Positions 33,270-41,863 of a stretch of 48,170 bases of DNA are shown here, piece by piece. The DNA comes from Bradyrhizobium sp. AS23.2 (GTDB taxonomy: Bacteria; Pseudomonadota; Alphaproteobacteria; Rhizobiales; Xanthobacteraceae): contig NZ_LGHM01000077.1 of NCBI RefSeq assembly GCF_001908185.1, positions 1 to 48,170 on the forward strand. The letters are read 5' to 3'. Position numbers and translations under genes: made by a program. Every line of letters begins with the position of its first letter. Position 1 is the stretch's first letter. The notes beneath the pieces were generated by a model. That model had not been told where the DNA came from. It saw only the letters and a program-made list of their open reading frames with translations, and did not search any database.

Positions 33270-34229
33270 ATGGGTGACTATTTGGGACTAAACTTTGGCG
33301 TGACCCAACGCAGCAGGGGCCAGTGCGCCATCAAACGCTCTGCGTACCAGTGCCGCGGCACTGCTCGCCTGGGTGATCAATCAATCGTGGACTATTCGGA
33401 CCGAGATGACCACGTTGGCCATTACGTTCTGGCGCCCGAAGGTGCTCCGGCTTGGGCAACCGATTGCAGACAACTCTGGCAGAGGGCTGCCGCCGCGGAG
33501 AAGCGCGCCGACGCGCAGGAAGCACGTACGATCGACGTCTCGTTTCCAAGGGCGTTGGTACGAGAGGACTGGATCGAATTGGCACACCGATTGGGCCGAC
33601 TTCTTGTCCAGCACGGCATGGTCGTTCAAATTGACGTCCATTGCCCCCTAGCCTCTGACGGATTGCCCAATCCGCACGCCCACATCATGGCGACCATGCG
33701 CGAGATCGACGGTAACGGCTTCGCGCGCCTGAAAGCTCGCCATTGGAACAAGCTGTTTCACGGGCAAGCGAGTGCAATGCGCCGCGACTGGGCTAAGATC
33801 CTCAACAAATATTGCCGGGAGCGGGGCATCCACTATCACGCCGATCACCGCTCAAATGCCGAGCGAGACCTGCCTCCAGCTGAGATCCGGCTGCCTCGCT
33901 GGAATATCCTCCACCACAAGCGCACCGGTCGGAAGACGGAGGCGTTGGAAAAGCGCGACAGCGAACGCGCCGCAAAGGCGGAAATCGCCCGCCTCGAAGC
34001 CGAGTGCGAGAAAATTGAGCGTGGGCTCGCCCCCTCGCAGGCAGAGGCCGAGCCCGCACCGTCGACCACCACCCGCTCCACCAAACCGACCAAACCGCAG
34101 TTGTCTGTTCCAACTCGCTACATCGCAGCCGCAAACCGCTTTAGCACTCGAACGGAGAAATTCAGCATCACACCAGCGTTGCCGATCCCCGTAGAGGACG
34201 ATCCACCAACCCCAGTAAACGGACCATAA
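33270..34229 (+). CDS. MobA/MobL-type (MobQ) relaxase
   Basis: This 319-residue relaxase would cut one strand at oriT and stay bound to its 5' end by tyrosine. Seen: SRGQCAIKRSAYQCRGTARL near the N-terminus (motif I region; YLGL at 4-7 supplies a Tyr), then VLAPEGAPAWATDCRQLW, typical of MobA/L, and the metal site IDVHCPLASDGLPNPHAHIM at about 121-140. GFARLKARHWNKLFHG follows. The C-terminal third is a coiled coil plus a Pro/Thr tail; there is no primase or helicase domain, so it is a minimal relaxase. ATG 33270 is chosen over GTG 33171 because homology begins there. It is divergent from the MobC-like gene with oriT-like sequence directly upstream. A broken paralogue lies at 17161. Confidence 0.85.
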   Translation: MGDYLGLNFGVTQRSRGQCAIKRSAYQCRGTARLGDQSIVDYSDRDDHVGHYVLAPEGAPAWATDCRQLWQRAAAAEKRADAQEARTIDVSFPRALVREDWIELAHRLGRLLVQHGMVVQIDVHCPLASDGLPNPHAHIMATMREIDGNGFARLKARHWNKLFHGQASAMRRDWAKILNKYCRERGIHYHADHRSNAERDLPPAEIRLPRWNILHHKRTGRKTEALEKRDSERAAKAEIARLEAECEKIERGLAPSQAEAEPAPSTTTRSTKPTKPQLSVPTRYIAAANRFSTRTEKFSITPALPIPVEDDPPTPVNGP

Positions 34230-34324
34230 GATAGCCGACCGCTTCAAGCGGTTTATATCGAACAATACTCTTCGCAATCTAGTGCCACTGACAGAACCAC
34301 AAAGTGAACCTTGGCACCGAGATA

Positions 34325-35107
34325 TCATTTCCCCGTCCAGGACGGCTTGCGCTTCTCGCTGAAGGCTTTTAGCCCTTCCTTGGCGTCCTCGGTCATCGCG
34401 AGCAGCGCGATCTGGCCCTCGGTGTAGGCGATGCTCTCGTCGAAGGACATCGAGGCGATCGCGCGCATCGCATATTTGCCCCTGCGGATGGCGGTCGGGG
34501 ATTTGTCGACGATGCGGCCGATCAGCCAGTCGACCTTGGCATCTAACTCGGCCGCTGGCACGACGTAATTGAGAAGCCCCGCTCCTTGCGCCGCCTTCGC
34601 ATCGAACGGCTCACCCGTGAGCGCCCATTCGTTGACGAGGCGCGGCGGAGCGATGGACTGCAACAGGCTCAAGACCTGCATGGGGAACACACCGACCTTG
34701 ACCTCGGGCAAGCCGAAGATCACGTGATCGGCAGCGACAGCCATGTCGGTCATGCAGAGCAAGCCCATGCCGCCGGCCATACAGACGCCGCCGACGCGCG
34801 CGATCGCGGGCTTGGTGGCGTTCTGCGACAGGCGCAACAGATCGGCATAGTCGACGTTCGGCCTGGAATGATCCATCGCGAAAGCCGCGCCGGAATTCTG
34901 CAGGTCGGCACCGGCGCAGAACGCCTTGTCGCCCGCGCCCGTCAGTACGATCACGCGGACGTCCTTGTCGTCGTGCGCGTCGCGATAGCCTTTAGTGATG
35001 TCGGCGATCACCTCGCCGTTCAGCGCATTGCGCTTCTCCGGCCGGTTGATGGTGATCCAGAACGCCTGCCCGCGCTTCCCGGTGACTACGCTTGTGTTGT
35101 CGGTCAT
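34325..35107 (-). CDS. Enoyl-CoA hydratase/isomerase family protein
   Basis: A 260-residue crotonase with complete signatures: ITINRPEKRNALNGEVIADI, LTGAGDKAFCAGADLQ (first oxyanion-hole block), VGGVCMAGGMGLLCMTDMAV (second), and FGLPEVKVGVFP, which keeps a Glu (at about residue 130) that the crotonase at 19382 lacks. A hydratase or isomerase activity is therefore plausible. ATG 35107 (MTDNTSVVTGKRG) is chosen because AGGAAGCGAG lies just upstream and homology begins there. It is the first gene after the accessory region and lies 134 bp downstream of the molybdopterin oxidoreductase on the same strand. Confidence 0.9.
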   Translation of the reverse strand: MTDNTSVVTGKRGQAFWITINRPEKRNALNGEVIADITKGYRDAHDDKDVRVIVLTGAGDKAFCAGADLQNSGAAFAMDHSRPNVDYADLLRLSQNATKPAIARVGGVCMAGGMGLLCMTDMAVAADHVIFGLPEVKVGVFPMQVLSLLQSIAPPRLVNEWALTGEPFDAKAAQGAGLLNYVVPAAELDAKVDWLIGRIVDKSPTAIRRGKYAMRAIASMSFDESIAYTEGQIALLAMTEDAKEGLKAFSEKRKPSWTGK

Positions 35108-35241
35108 GGCACGCTCGCTTCCTTGCTCCAGTTTTGCAGCCATTTGCGGCAGCCCGGGCGGCAGGTGCAAGGGCAATCTGCGGCGAGGCGCCGCTTTAGC
35201 GCCTCGACACAAATTCGGAGGCGATCGAAGCGCACCGCGCC

Positions 35242-37332
35242 TCAGGCCGCAACGGCTTTCCTGATCCAGACCTTGTTGTCGTGGAACGCGGCTCCGCCGA
35301 TCGGCGCGACGGCTTCGGCTCCCGTCAACATGTTGATGCCGCGGCCGCCGATATGATTCTTGTTCGGGTGCACGGACTCCGCGATCAGCACGCCGCGCCG
35401 CACGCCCTCGAACAGCGTTGCAATCAGCGTGGTCTCGCCGCGGGTGTTGCCGAGCGTCACCGCATCGCCATCGGCGATGTCGAGCGCAGCCGCGTCCAGC
35501 GGATGGATCATCACGCTCGCCTTGCCCTCGCGGGCCTGCGAGGACGGCGTCTCGTTGAAGGTGGTGTTGAGGAAGCTGCGCGAGGGGCTGGTCGCGAGCC
35601 GGAACGGATGGGCCTGGTCAGTGTGCTCGATCACCGCCCAATGGTCCGGCAGCGACGGCATCTTGTCGACATCACCCATCGTCAGGCCGAACGGCGGATG
35701 GGCCCAGTCCGCCCTAAAGTGGAATTTCCCGTCGGCATGGGCAAAGCCGTCGAGATAATGCGACGTGCGGAAGTCCGGCTGCAGGTCGCGCCAGATGTCG
35801 GCTTCGAGGCCCGCAATATCGCCGTGACCGCTGAGCTTCAGCGTCGCGTCGATCAATTCGCGCGGCGACATCTCGAAGCCCTGATGCTGTGCGCCAAGCC
35901 GCGGCGCCAGTGCCTGCAAGACCTCGTGGTTGGAGCGGCATTCGCCGGGCGGGTCGATCAGCTTCGGCCCGACCGAGATGTGCTGATGGCCGCCGCCGTA
36001 ATAGAGATCGTCATGCTCCATGAACATGGTCGCCGGCAGCACGATGTCGGCCATCTGCGCCGTCTCGGTCATGAACTGCTCGTGCACCACGACGAACAGA
36101 TCCTCGCGCGCGAAACCCTGGGCTACCCTCGCCTGCTCCGGCGCCACCGTCATCGGATTGGTGTTCTGGATCAGCATCGCCTTGACCGGCCCCTTGCCGT
36201 GCAGGGCTTCGGCGTCGCCGGTGAGGATGCGGCCGATCTTCGACTGATCGAGCGCGCGTGTCGTCTTGTCGATTGCGTCGTGACCTTCGATGACGGATTC
36301 GTTGAAATGCCACAGCGCGTAATTGTTGAAGAAGGCGCCGCCACCTTCGTACTGCCAAGCTCCCGTCACCGCTGGAATGCAAAGCGCCGCATGCATCTGC
36401 GTCGCGCCGTTGCGCGAGCGGGTGAAGCCGTAACCGAGGCGGAGGAAGGTCCGCTTGGTCCCGCCGACCGCTTTGGCAAAGGCCTCGATCTCCGCCACCG
36501 GCACGCCGCAAATCGCGGAGGCCCATTCCGGAGTGCGCGTCTTCAGATGCGCCTCGAGCTCATCAGGGCAATCGGTGTATTTGTCCATGTAGGCGCGGTC
36601 GGCATAGCCGTCGCGGAACAAGACGTGCATGACGCCGCAGGCGAAGGCGCCGTCGGTGCCCGGCCGCAGGATGATCTTGATGTCAGCCTGCTTCATGGTC
36701 TCGTTGTCGTAGATGTCGACCGCCGCGATCTTCGCGCCGCGCTCCTTCCGCGCCCGCGAGGCGTGCGTCATTACGTTGACCTGGGTGTTGACGGGATTGG
36801 TACCCCAGATCACCACGAGGTCGGACAGCGCCATCTCGCGCGGGTCGACGCCGGCGATCTTGCCGGTGCCGATCGCAAACCCGATGCGCGCGACATTGGA
36901 ACAGATCGTCGAATAGAAGCGCGAATATTTCTTCACATGCGTGAGGCGGTTGAGGCCGTCGCGCATCACCAGCCCCATCGTGCCGGCGTAGTAATAGGGC
37001 CAGATCGATTCCGCGCCGAACTCGCGCTCGGCCTGATTGAAGCGATGCCCGATCTCGTCCAGCGCCTCGTCCCAAGAGATACGCGCGAACTGCCCGGAAC
37101 CCTTCGGCCCGATGCGACGCATCGGAAATGTCACCCTTTCAGGATGATGGATGCGCTCTGCATAACGGGCGACCTTGGCGCAGACCACCCCCGCCGTGTA
37201 GGTCTGCTTTTTCGAACCGCGGACGCGACCGATGCTGCGGCCTTCGACCACCTCGATATCGAGCGCGCAGGCCGACGGGCAATCGTGCGGACAGGTCGAA
37301 TGGCGGATTTCGATCTTGGCGTGCTGGTTCAT
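35242..37332 (-). CDS. Molybdopterin-dependent oxidoreductase (DMSO-reductase family)
   Basis: This is a 696-residue catalytic subunit. The N-terminal 4Fe-4S site is CPHDCPSACALD plus VVCAKVARY; the bis-MGD domain follows with SWDEALDEIGHRF, ICSNVARIGFAIGTGK, WGTNPVNTQVN and AMLIQNTNPMTVAPEQ. The C-terminal aspartate-decarboxylase-like fold ends the protein (HPLDAAALDIADGDAVTLGN, LIAESVHPNKNHIGG). There is no Tat signal, so it is probably cytoplasmic. The substrate cannot be deduced; such stand-alone, NADH- or quinone-coupled enzymes are diverse. ATG 37332 is chosen over the TTG two codons upstream. It is divergent from the Bug/molybdenum-hydroxylase operon, and both need molybdenum cofactor. 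Confidence 0.88.
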   Translation of the reverse strand: MNQHAKIEIRHSTCPHDCPSACALDIEVVEGRSIGRVRGSKKQTYTAGVVCAKVARYAERIHHPERVTFPMRRIGPKGSGQFARISWDEALDEIGHRFNQAEREFGAESIWPYYYAGTMGLVMRDGLNRLTHVKKYSRFYSTICSNVARIGFAIGTGKIAGVDPREMALSDLVVIWGTNPVNTQVNVMTHASRARKERGAKIAAVDIYDNETMKQADIKIILRPGTDGAFACGVMHVLFRDGYADRAYMDKYTDCPDELEAHLKTRTPEWASAICGVPVAEIEAFAKAVGGTKRTFLRLGYGFTRSRNGATQMHAALCIPAVTGAWQYEGGGAFFNNYALWHFNESVIEGHDAIDKTTRALDQSKIGRILTGDAEALHGKGPVKAMLIQNTNPMTVAPEQARVAQGFAREDLFVVVHEQFMTETAQMADIVLPATMFMEHDDLYYGGGHQHISVGPKLIDPPGECRSNHEVLQALAPRLGAQHQGFEMSPRELIDATLKLSGHGDIAGLEADIWRDLQPDFRTSHYLDGFAHADGKFHFRADWAHPPFGLTMGDVDKMPSLPDHWAVIEHTDQAHPFRLATSPSRSFLNTTFNETPSSQAREGKASVMIHPLDAAALDIADGDAVTLGNTRGETTLIATLFEGVRRGVLIAESVHPNKNHIGGRGINMLTGAEAVAPIGGAAFHDNKVWIRKAVAA

Positions 37333-37566
37333 GGACAAATTCGTAACACCAAAATACCAGCCCGCCGAGCGTATTTATCCGGCAATGCCCATGCGATTTG
37401 CTCAAACCGCACGCGCCGCCGGTTCCTGCCGCAAGCGCGAAATGCGGCGCGGTCACACCGAAAGCCACCCGATATTCCCTGCCCGCTAGGCTTTGTGAGG
37501 CGTCGACAGTCCGCTTCACCTGCCGCTACAGTGCCGGCCAACAAGAACGAGACCAGGGAGGCGGGC

Positions 37567-38541
37567 ATGACAGCCCGAAGATTCGTGCTGGCATTGGCGG
37601 GCGGACTGCTTGCTGCATTCTCTGCTGCCCCCGCATTTGCTCAAGATTATCCTGCTCATTCGGTCCGGATCGTGGTTCCTTTCGGGGCTGGCGGGCCGGC
37701 TGACGTCGCGGCCCGGCTGATTGGCAACGTGCTCCAGGAGAGCTTTGGCCAGCCCTTCGTGATCGAGAACCGCACCGGCGCTGGCGGTGTCATCGGCACG
37801 GTCGAAGCGGCGAAGTCGCCCGCCGACGGCTACACGCTGTTGATGATGTCCAACACCCAGACAGCGAACGAGTCGCTGCTGACCCCGGCGCAGCGCAAAT
37901 ACGAGCTGATGCGCGACCTCGCGCCGATCGCGCCGGTGAACTATTCCGATCTCGTCATCGTGGTGAACCCTGAGGTCTCGGCAAAGACGCTGCAAGAGTT
38001 TATCGCGCTCGCCAGGGCGCAGCCGGGCAAGCTGAACTACGCCTCCTCCGGCCAGGGCACGCCCTATCACATGGCCGGCGAGCTGTTCAAAGCCATGGCC
38101 GGAATCGACATCATGCACGTTCCCTACCGCAACAGCGGCGAGGCGCGCAGCGGCGTGATCGGCGGGCAGGTGCAGATGATGATCGACGCGGTGCCGGCGA
38201 TGGCGCCGAATATCGGCGAGAACCAGGTCCGCGCGCTCGCGACCACCGGCAAGCAACGATCCGCGGCGCTGCCGAACGTTCCGACCGCGATCGAGGCAGG
38301 CGTAGCAGGCTATGAGGCAACGATCTGGCTGGGACTGATGGCACCGGCCGGCACGCCGAAGCCGATCATCGACAAGCTCAACGCCGCCGTGAACGCGATG
38401 GTGAAGCGGCCCGACATCGTCAAGCTCTGGACCGAACAAGGCGCCGTACCCATGTCGATGACACCGGAGGAGTTCGACAAGTTCCTGCGCGGCGACATCG
38501 AAAAATGGGCCGACGTCGTCAAGAAGTTCGACAAGTCCTGA
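37567..38541 (+). CDS. Bug-type periplasmic solute-binding protein (orphan)
   Basis: A 324-residue Bug/TctC-family receptor with signal peptide (FVLALAGGLLAAFSAAPAFA, cleavage before QDYP). Canonical motifs are VRIVVPFGAGGPADVAARL (ligand loop), LNYASSGQGTPYHMAGELF, MHVPYRNSGEARSGVIGGQV and TPKPIIDKLNAAVNAM. The start at 37567 has GGGAGGCGGGC 1-11 nt upstream. No TctA/TctB genes are adjacent, so it either uses permeases encoded elsewhere or acts as a sensor ligand-binding protein, both common for Bug proteins. It leads an operon with the molybdenum hydroxylase genes (15-bp gap to the next), so the ligand may be the hydroxylase substrate; this is inference. Confidence 0.92.
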   Translation: MTARRFVLALAGGLLAAFSAAPAFAQDYPAHSVRIVVPFGAGGPADVAARLIGNVLQESFGQPFVIENRTGAGGVIGTVEAAKSPADGYTLLMMSNTQTANESLLTPAQRKYELMRDLAPIAPVNYSDLVIVVNPEVSAKTLQEFIALARAQPGKLNYASSGQGTPYHMAGELFKAMAGIDIMHVPYRNSGEARSGVIGGQVQMMIDAVPAMAPNIGENQVRALATTGKQRSAALPNVPTAIEAGVAGYEATIWLGLMAPAGTPKPIIDKLNAAVNAMVKRPDIVKLWTEQGAVPMSMTPEEFDKFLRGDIEKWADVVKKFDKS

Positions 38542-38556
38542 GTCAGCAGACAGATC

Positions 38557-39027
38557 ATGCCCACCATTCAATTCCAGCTCAATGGCGCCGCGGCCGCCGT
38601 GGATGCCGATCCCGATCAGATGCTGCTCGAGGTGCTGCGCGGCCGGCTCGGCGTCACCAGCCCGCATTTTGGCTGCGGCGCCGGAGAGTGCGGCGCCTGC
38701 TACGTCATGGTCGGCGACCGCGTGGTGGCCTCCTGCGACATGCCGATGTGGTCGGTCGCCGGCAAGGACATCGTCACGGTGGAGGGCCTGGGCACGGCGG
38801 AGCAGCCACACGCGCTGCAACGTGCCTTCATCTCCGAGCAGGCGATGCAATGCGGCTATTGCGTCTCGGGAATCCTGATCAGCGCGGCGGCGCTGCTGAA
38901 GCGCAATCCGTCGCCTACGGAGGCTGAGGTCAGAGCGGCGCTCGATCGCAATCTATGTCGCTGCGGATCGCATAACCGCATGGTTCGCGCCGTGCTGCGG
39001 GCGGCCTCGGAGATGGTCGCACCATGA
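38557..39027 (+). CDS. 2Fe-2S subunit of a xanthine-dehydrogenase-family hydroxylase
   Basis: This 156-residue small subunit has two 2Fe-2S centres: a plant-type ferredoxin site (FGCGAGECGACYVMVGD, with the next Cys in VVASCDMP) and a helical C-terminal site (QCGYCVSGILISAAALL, then LCRCGSHNRMV). Length and order match the alpha subunit of isoquinoline 1-oxidoreductase and the small subunit of nicotinate dehydrogenase. It passes electrons from the molybdenum site. ATGA overlap (4 bp) with the large-subunit gene shows translational coupling. No FAD subunit gene lies nearby, as in the two-subunit branch of the family. Confidence 0.92.
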   Translation: MPTIQFQLNGAAAAVDADPDQMLLEVLRGRLGVTSPHFGCGAGECGACYVMVGDRVVASCDMPMWSVAGKDIVTVEGLGTAEQPHALQRAFISEQAMQCGYCVSGILISAAALLKRNPSPTEAEVRAALDRNLCRCGSHNRMVRAVLRAASEMVAP

Positions 39028-41153
39028 CGACGGCCCCTGCCCCGAAACTGCCGGCCAGCCTGGCAGCCAATCCAAAGCTGTCGTCCTGGGTACGGTTCAC
39101 CGACGAAGACCACGTCGCGATCTCGCCCGGCAAGGTCGAGATTGGCCAGGGCATCGTCACGGCGCTGGCCCAGATCGCCGCGGACGAGCTCGACGTCGAG
39201 ATCGGCCGGATCGAGATGATCCGCGCCTCGACGGCGACGAGCCCGAACGAGGGCGTCACCTCGGGCAGCCTTTCGGTCCAGCAATCCGGCCGCGCGCTCC
39301 GACACGTCTGCGCCGAGGTGCGCCAGCTATTCCTGGCCGCAGCATCGGAACGCCTTGGCGTCGATGCATCGCAGCTCGACGTCGGTGACGGCACGATCTC
39401 GGGACCGGGTAATGTCAGAACCAGCTATTGGGAGCTGATCGGCGAGGTCTCGCTCGACCACGACGCCACGGCAGGCGCGACAGCGAAGATCGCCGCCAGG
39501 CGCGCCATCGCCGGACATTCGGTGCAGCGCATCGATATTCCGGACAAGGTGTTCGCGCGCCCGCGTTTCATCCACGACCGCACGCTGCCGGACCTCTTGC
39601 ACGGACGCGTGCTGCGGCCGGATGTCTCGGGCGCCAGATTGATCGCGCTCAATGAGGCGGCTGCGCGCGCCGTCCCCGGCCTCGTCGCGATCGTGCGCGA
39701 CGGCGGCTTTGGCGGCGTGGTCGCCGACAGCGAGGCGGCGGCGGAAGCCGCGCTGAAAGCCTTACGCAAGGGCGCGGCATGGTCGGGCGGCGAGCCGCTG
39801 CCCAATGAAGATGACCTTGCCGGTTTCCTGAAGAGCCAGCTGGTCGAAACGACCATCATCAACACCAGGACGGCGCCGCAGACGCACGGGCACGCTCAAA
39901 CCCTCCGCCGGCAATATACGCGTCCATACATCGCGCATGCCTCGATCGCACCATCCTGCGCCATGGCGCAATGGGACGACGATCGTGTCCATGTCTGGAC
40001 GCACAGCCAGGGCGTCTACCTGCTGCGCGCCGATCTCGCGATCGTGCTCAAGCTGCCGGCCGAGAGCATCATTGTCGAGCACATGGAGGGGGCCGGCTGC
40101 TACGGACACAATGCGGCCGATGACGTCGCGCTCGATGCCGTGCTGCTGGCGAAAGCAGCCACCGGACGTCCGGTCCGGGTCCAGTGGTCGCGCCACGACG
40201 AGATGTCCCATGCGCCGTTCGGTGCAGCGATGGCCATCGAGATCGAGGCCGACCTCGATGCGGACAATGAGATCGTCGGCTGGCGCCATGCGATCTGGAG
40301 CAATGGCCACGCAGCGCGGCCGGGGCGCGCCGCGCAGCCCGCGCTGCTTGCTGCGACCGAGATGGCAAATCGGTACCCGCGCATGATCTCGTCCAATCCG
40401 CCGGCTGCCAATGGCGGCGGCGGCGACCGCAATTCCGTTCCGCTCTATGACTTTCTGGCCTGGACGATCACGAGCCATCGGCTGCTGACCATGCCGGTGC
40501 GCACGTCGGCGCTGCGGACCCTGGGTGCGCAAGGCAACGTGTTCGCCATCGAATCCCTGCTCGACGAGATCGCCGCCCTGCGCGGCGAAGATCCGATCGA
40601 GTTCCGCCTGCGGCATCTGCATGACGATAGAGCGAAGGACGTCATCCGGGCCGCGGCGCGACGCGCGCAGTGGAAACCACAGAAGCGATCCGGCATCGGC
40701 CACGGCGTCGGCTTCGCCCGCTACAAGAACACGGGCGCCTATTGCGCCGCGATTGCCGAGGTCGAAGGCGCCGATGATATCCGCGTGAAGCGGCTGACGC
40801 TTGCCGTCGACGTCGGCGAGGCCATCAATCCGGACGGCGTGGTCAACCAGATCGAGGGCGGCGCGATCCAGGCAACGAGTTGGGTGCTGAAGGAGCGCGT
40901 CCGCTTCGACCGGGCTCGCATCACTTCGACCTCCTGGACGGACTATCCGATCCTCACCTTCAGCGACGTGCCGGCGGTGGATGTCGAGATCATCCAGCGG
41001 CCAGAGATCGAGCCGGTCGGGGCCGGCGAAGCTGCTCACGGTCCGGTGACGGCGGCGATCGCGAATGCGGTCTTCGATTGCCTCGGCGTGCGCGTGCGCG
41101 ACCTGCCGATCACGCGCGACAAGATCATCGCAGCCATGGAGCTTGCATCGTGA
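39024..41153 (+). CDS. Molybdenum-cofactor subunit, xanthine-dehydrogenase family (IorB/NicB-like)
   Basis: This 709-residue large subunit has SPGKVEIGQGIVTALAQIAA at about 31-50 and TSGSLSVQQSGRALRH soon after. The middle holds HASIAPSCAMAQWDDDRVHV, WTHSQGVYLLR, EHMEGAGCYGHNAADDVALD (cofactor binding) and GRPVRVQWSRHDEM. The catalytic Glu is in VGAGEAAHGPVTAAIANAV near the C-terminus. It would hydroxylate a carbon of an N-heterocycle or aldehyde. The order small-large and the first-domain layout match isoquinoline 1-oxidoreductase and nicotinate dehydrogenase; the cytochrome c extension of NicB is absent, so the electron acceptor is unclear. No Tat signal is seen. It overlaps the genes on both sides by 4 bp. 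Confidence 0.9.
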   Translation: MTTAPAPKLPASLAANPKLSSWVRFTDEDHVAISPGKVEIGQGIVTALAQIAADELDVEIGRIEMIRASTATSPNEGVTSGSLSVQQSGRALRHVCAEVRQLFLAAASERLGVDASQLDVGDGTISGPGNVRTSYWELIGEVSLDHDATAGATAKIAARRAIAGHSVQRIDIPDKVFARPRFIHDRTLPDLLHGRVLRPDVSGARLIALNEAAARAVPGLVAIVRDGGFGGVVADSEAAAEAALKALRKGAAWSGGEPLPNEDDLAGFLKSQLVETTIINTRTAPQTHGHAQTLRRQYTRPYIAHASIAPSCAMAQWDDDRVHVWTHSQGVYLLRADLAIVLKLPAESIIVEHMEGAGCYGHNAADDVALDAVLLAKAATGRPVRVQWSRHDEMSHAPFGAAMAIEIEADLDADNEIVGWRHAIWSNGHAARPGRAAQPALLAATEMANRYPRMISSNPPAANGGGGDRNSVPLYDFLAWTITSHRLLTMPVRTSALRTLGAQGNVFAIESLLDEIAALRGEDPIEFRLRHLHDDRAKDVIRAAARRAQWKPQKRSGIGHGVGFARYKNTGAYCAAIAEVEGADDIRVKRLTLAVDVGEAINPDGVVNQIEGGAIQATSWVLKERVRFDRARITSTSWTDYPILTFSDVPAVDVEIIQRPEIEPVGAGEAAHGPVTAAIANAVFDCLGVRVRDLPITRDKIIAAMELAS

Positions 41154-41848
41154 CGACAGTGAACATTCTGAGCGGCGGCGCGGCGCAAGGCCTGGTGCGT
41201 GGCCTCAGCGACGCTTTCAAGGCAAAGACCGGCTTCGGCATCGACGGCGAGTTCGGCGCGGTCGGCATCATGGCCGACAAGCTGCGTGCAAGCACGCCGG
41301 CCGATCTCGTCATCCTGACCCAGGCGCTCCTTGCAAAGCTCGCCGAGGAGAAGCTCGTGATCCCCTCCTCGATCGCCGATGTCGGCCGGGTCGAGACCGC
41401 GCTGGCGGTCCGCTGCCGCGATCCCAGGGTGACGGTGAAGACCGAAGCCGACTTGCGCGAGGTGCTGCGCGGCGCCGACGCGATCTATGTCCCGGACACC
41501 AAGGCCTCGACCGCGGGACAACACGTCGCCAAGGTGCTGGACCAGCTCGGGATTGCCTATGAGGTCGCCTCGCGCCTGAAGATCTTCCCGAATGGCGCGA
41601 CCGCAATGCGGGAGCTTGCGGCGTCCACCGCCACGAGGCCGATCGGGTGCACCCAGGCCACCGAGATCATCGCGACCGACGGCATCGCGCTATCAGGATC
41701 GCTGCCGCCGGGATCCGAGCTCGTGACGATGTACACGGCCGGCGTGACCACGCGAGCCGCACATCCGAAAGAGGCGGCCGAGCTGATCGCGCTGCTGACC
41801 GGCGCAGATCACAGAGATCTGCGCCAGCGCGTGGGGTTTGCCGGCTAG
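41150..41848 (+). CDS. ModA-like binding protein without a signal peptide
   Basis: This is a 232-residue type 2 periplasmic-binding-fold protein related to molybdate-binding ModA: LSGGAAQGLVRGLSDAFKAK, PADLVILTQALLAKLAEEKL, VYVPDTKAST-like YVPDTKASTAGQHV and PIGCTQATEIIATDGIALSG. The GTG start at 41150 overlaps the hydroxylase stop codon (GTGA). The mature-type first strand (VTTVNILSGGA) begins at residue 1, so there is no export signal and the protein should be cytoplasmic. Tight coupling to a molybdenum enzyme suggests a role in cofactor or oxyanion handling, or in sensing, but a non-molybdate ligand is equally possible. Family assignment is firm, role inferred. Confidence 0.8.
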   Translation: MTTVNILSGGAAQGLVRGLSDAFKAKTGFGIDGEFGAVGIMADKLRASTPADLVILTQALLAKLAEEKLVIPSSIADVGRVETALAVRCRDPRVTVKTEADLREVLRGADAIYVPDTKASTAGQHVAKVLDQLGIAYEVASRLKIFPNGATAMRELAASTATRPIGCTQATEIIATDGIALSGSLPPGSELVTMYTAGVTTRAAHPKEAAELIALLTGADHRDLRQRVGFAG

Positions 41849-41863
41849 ATGCGGATGGCCGCC

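Noticed and set aside
35281..37560. Very long plus-strand frame running into the Bug gene
   Set aside because: Most of it is antisense to the molybdopterin oxidoreductase. Only the part from 37567 is real, as shown by the signal peptide and ribosome-binding site.
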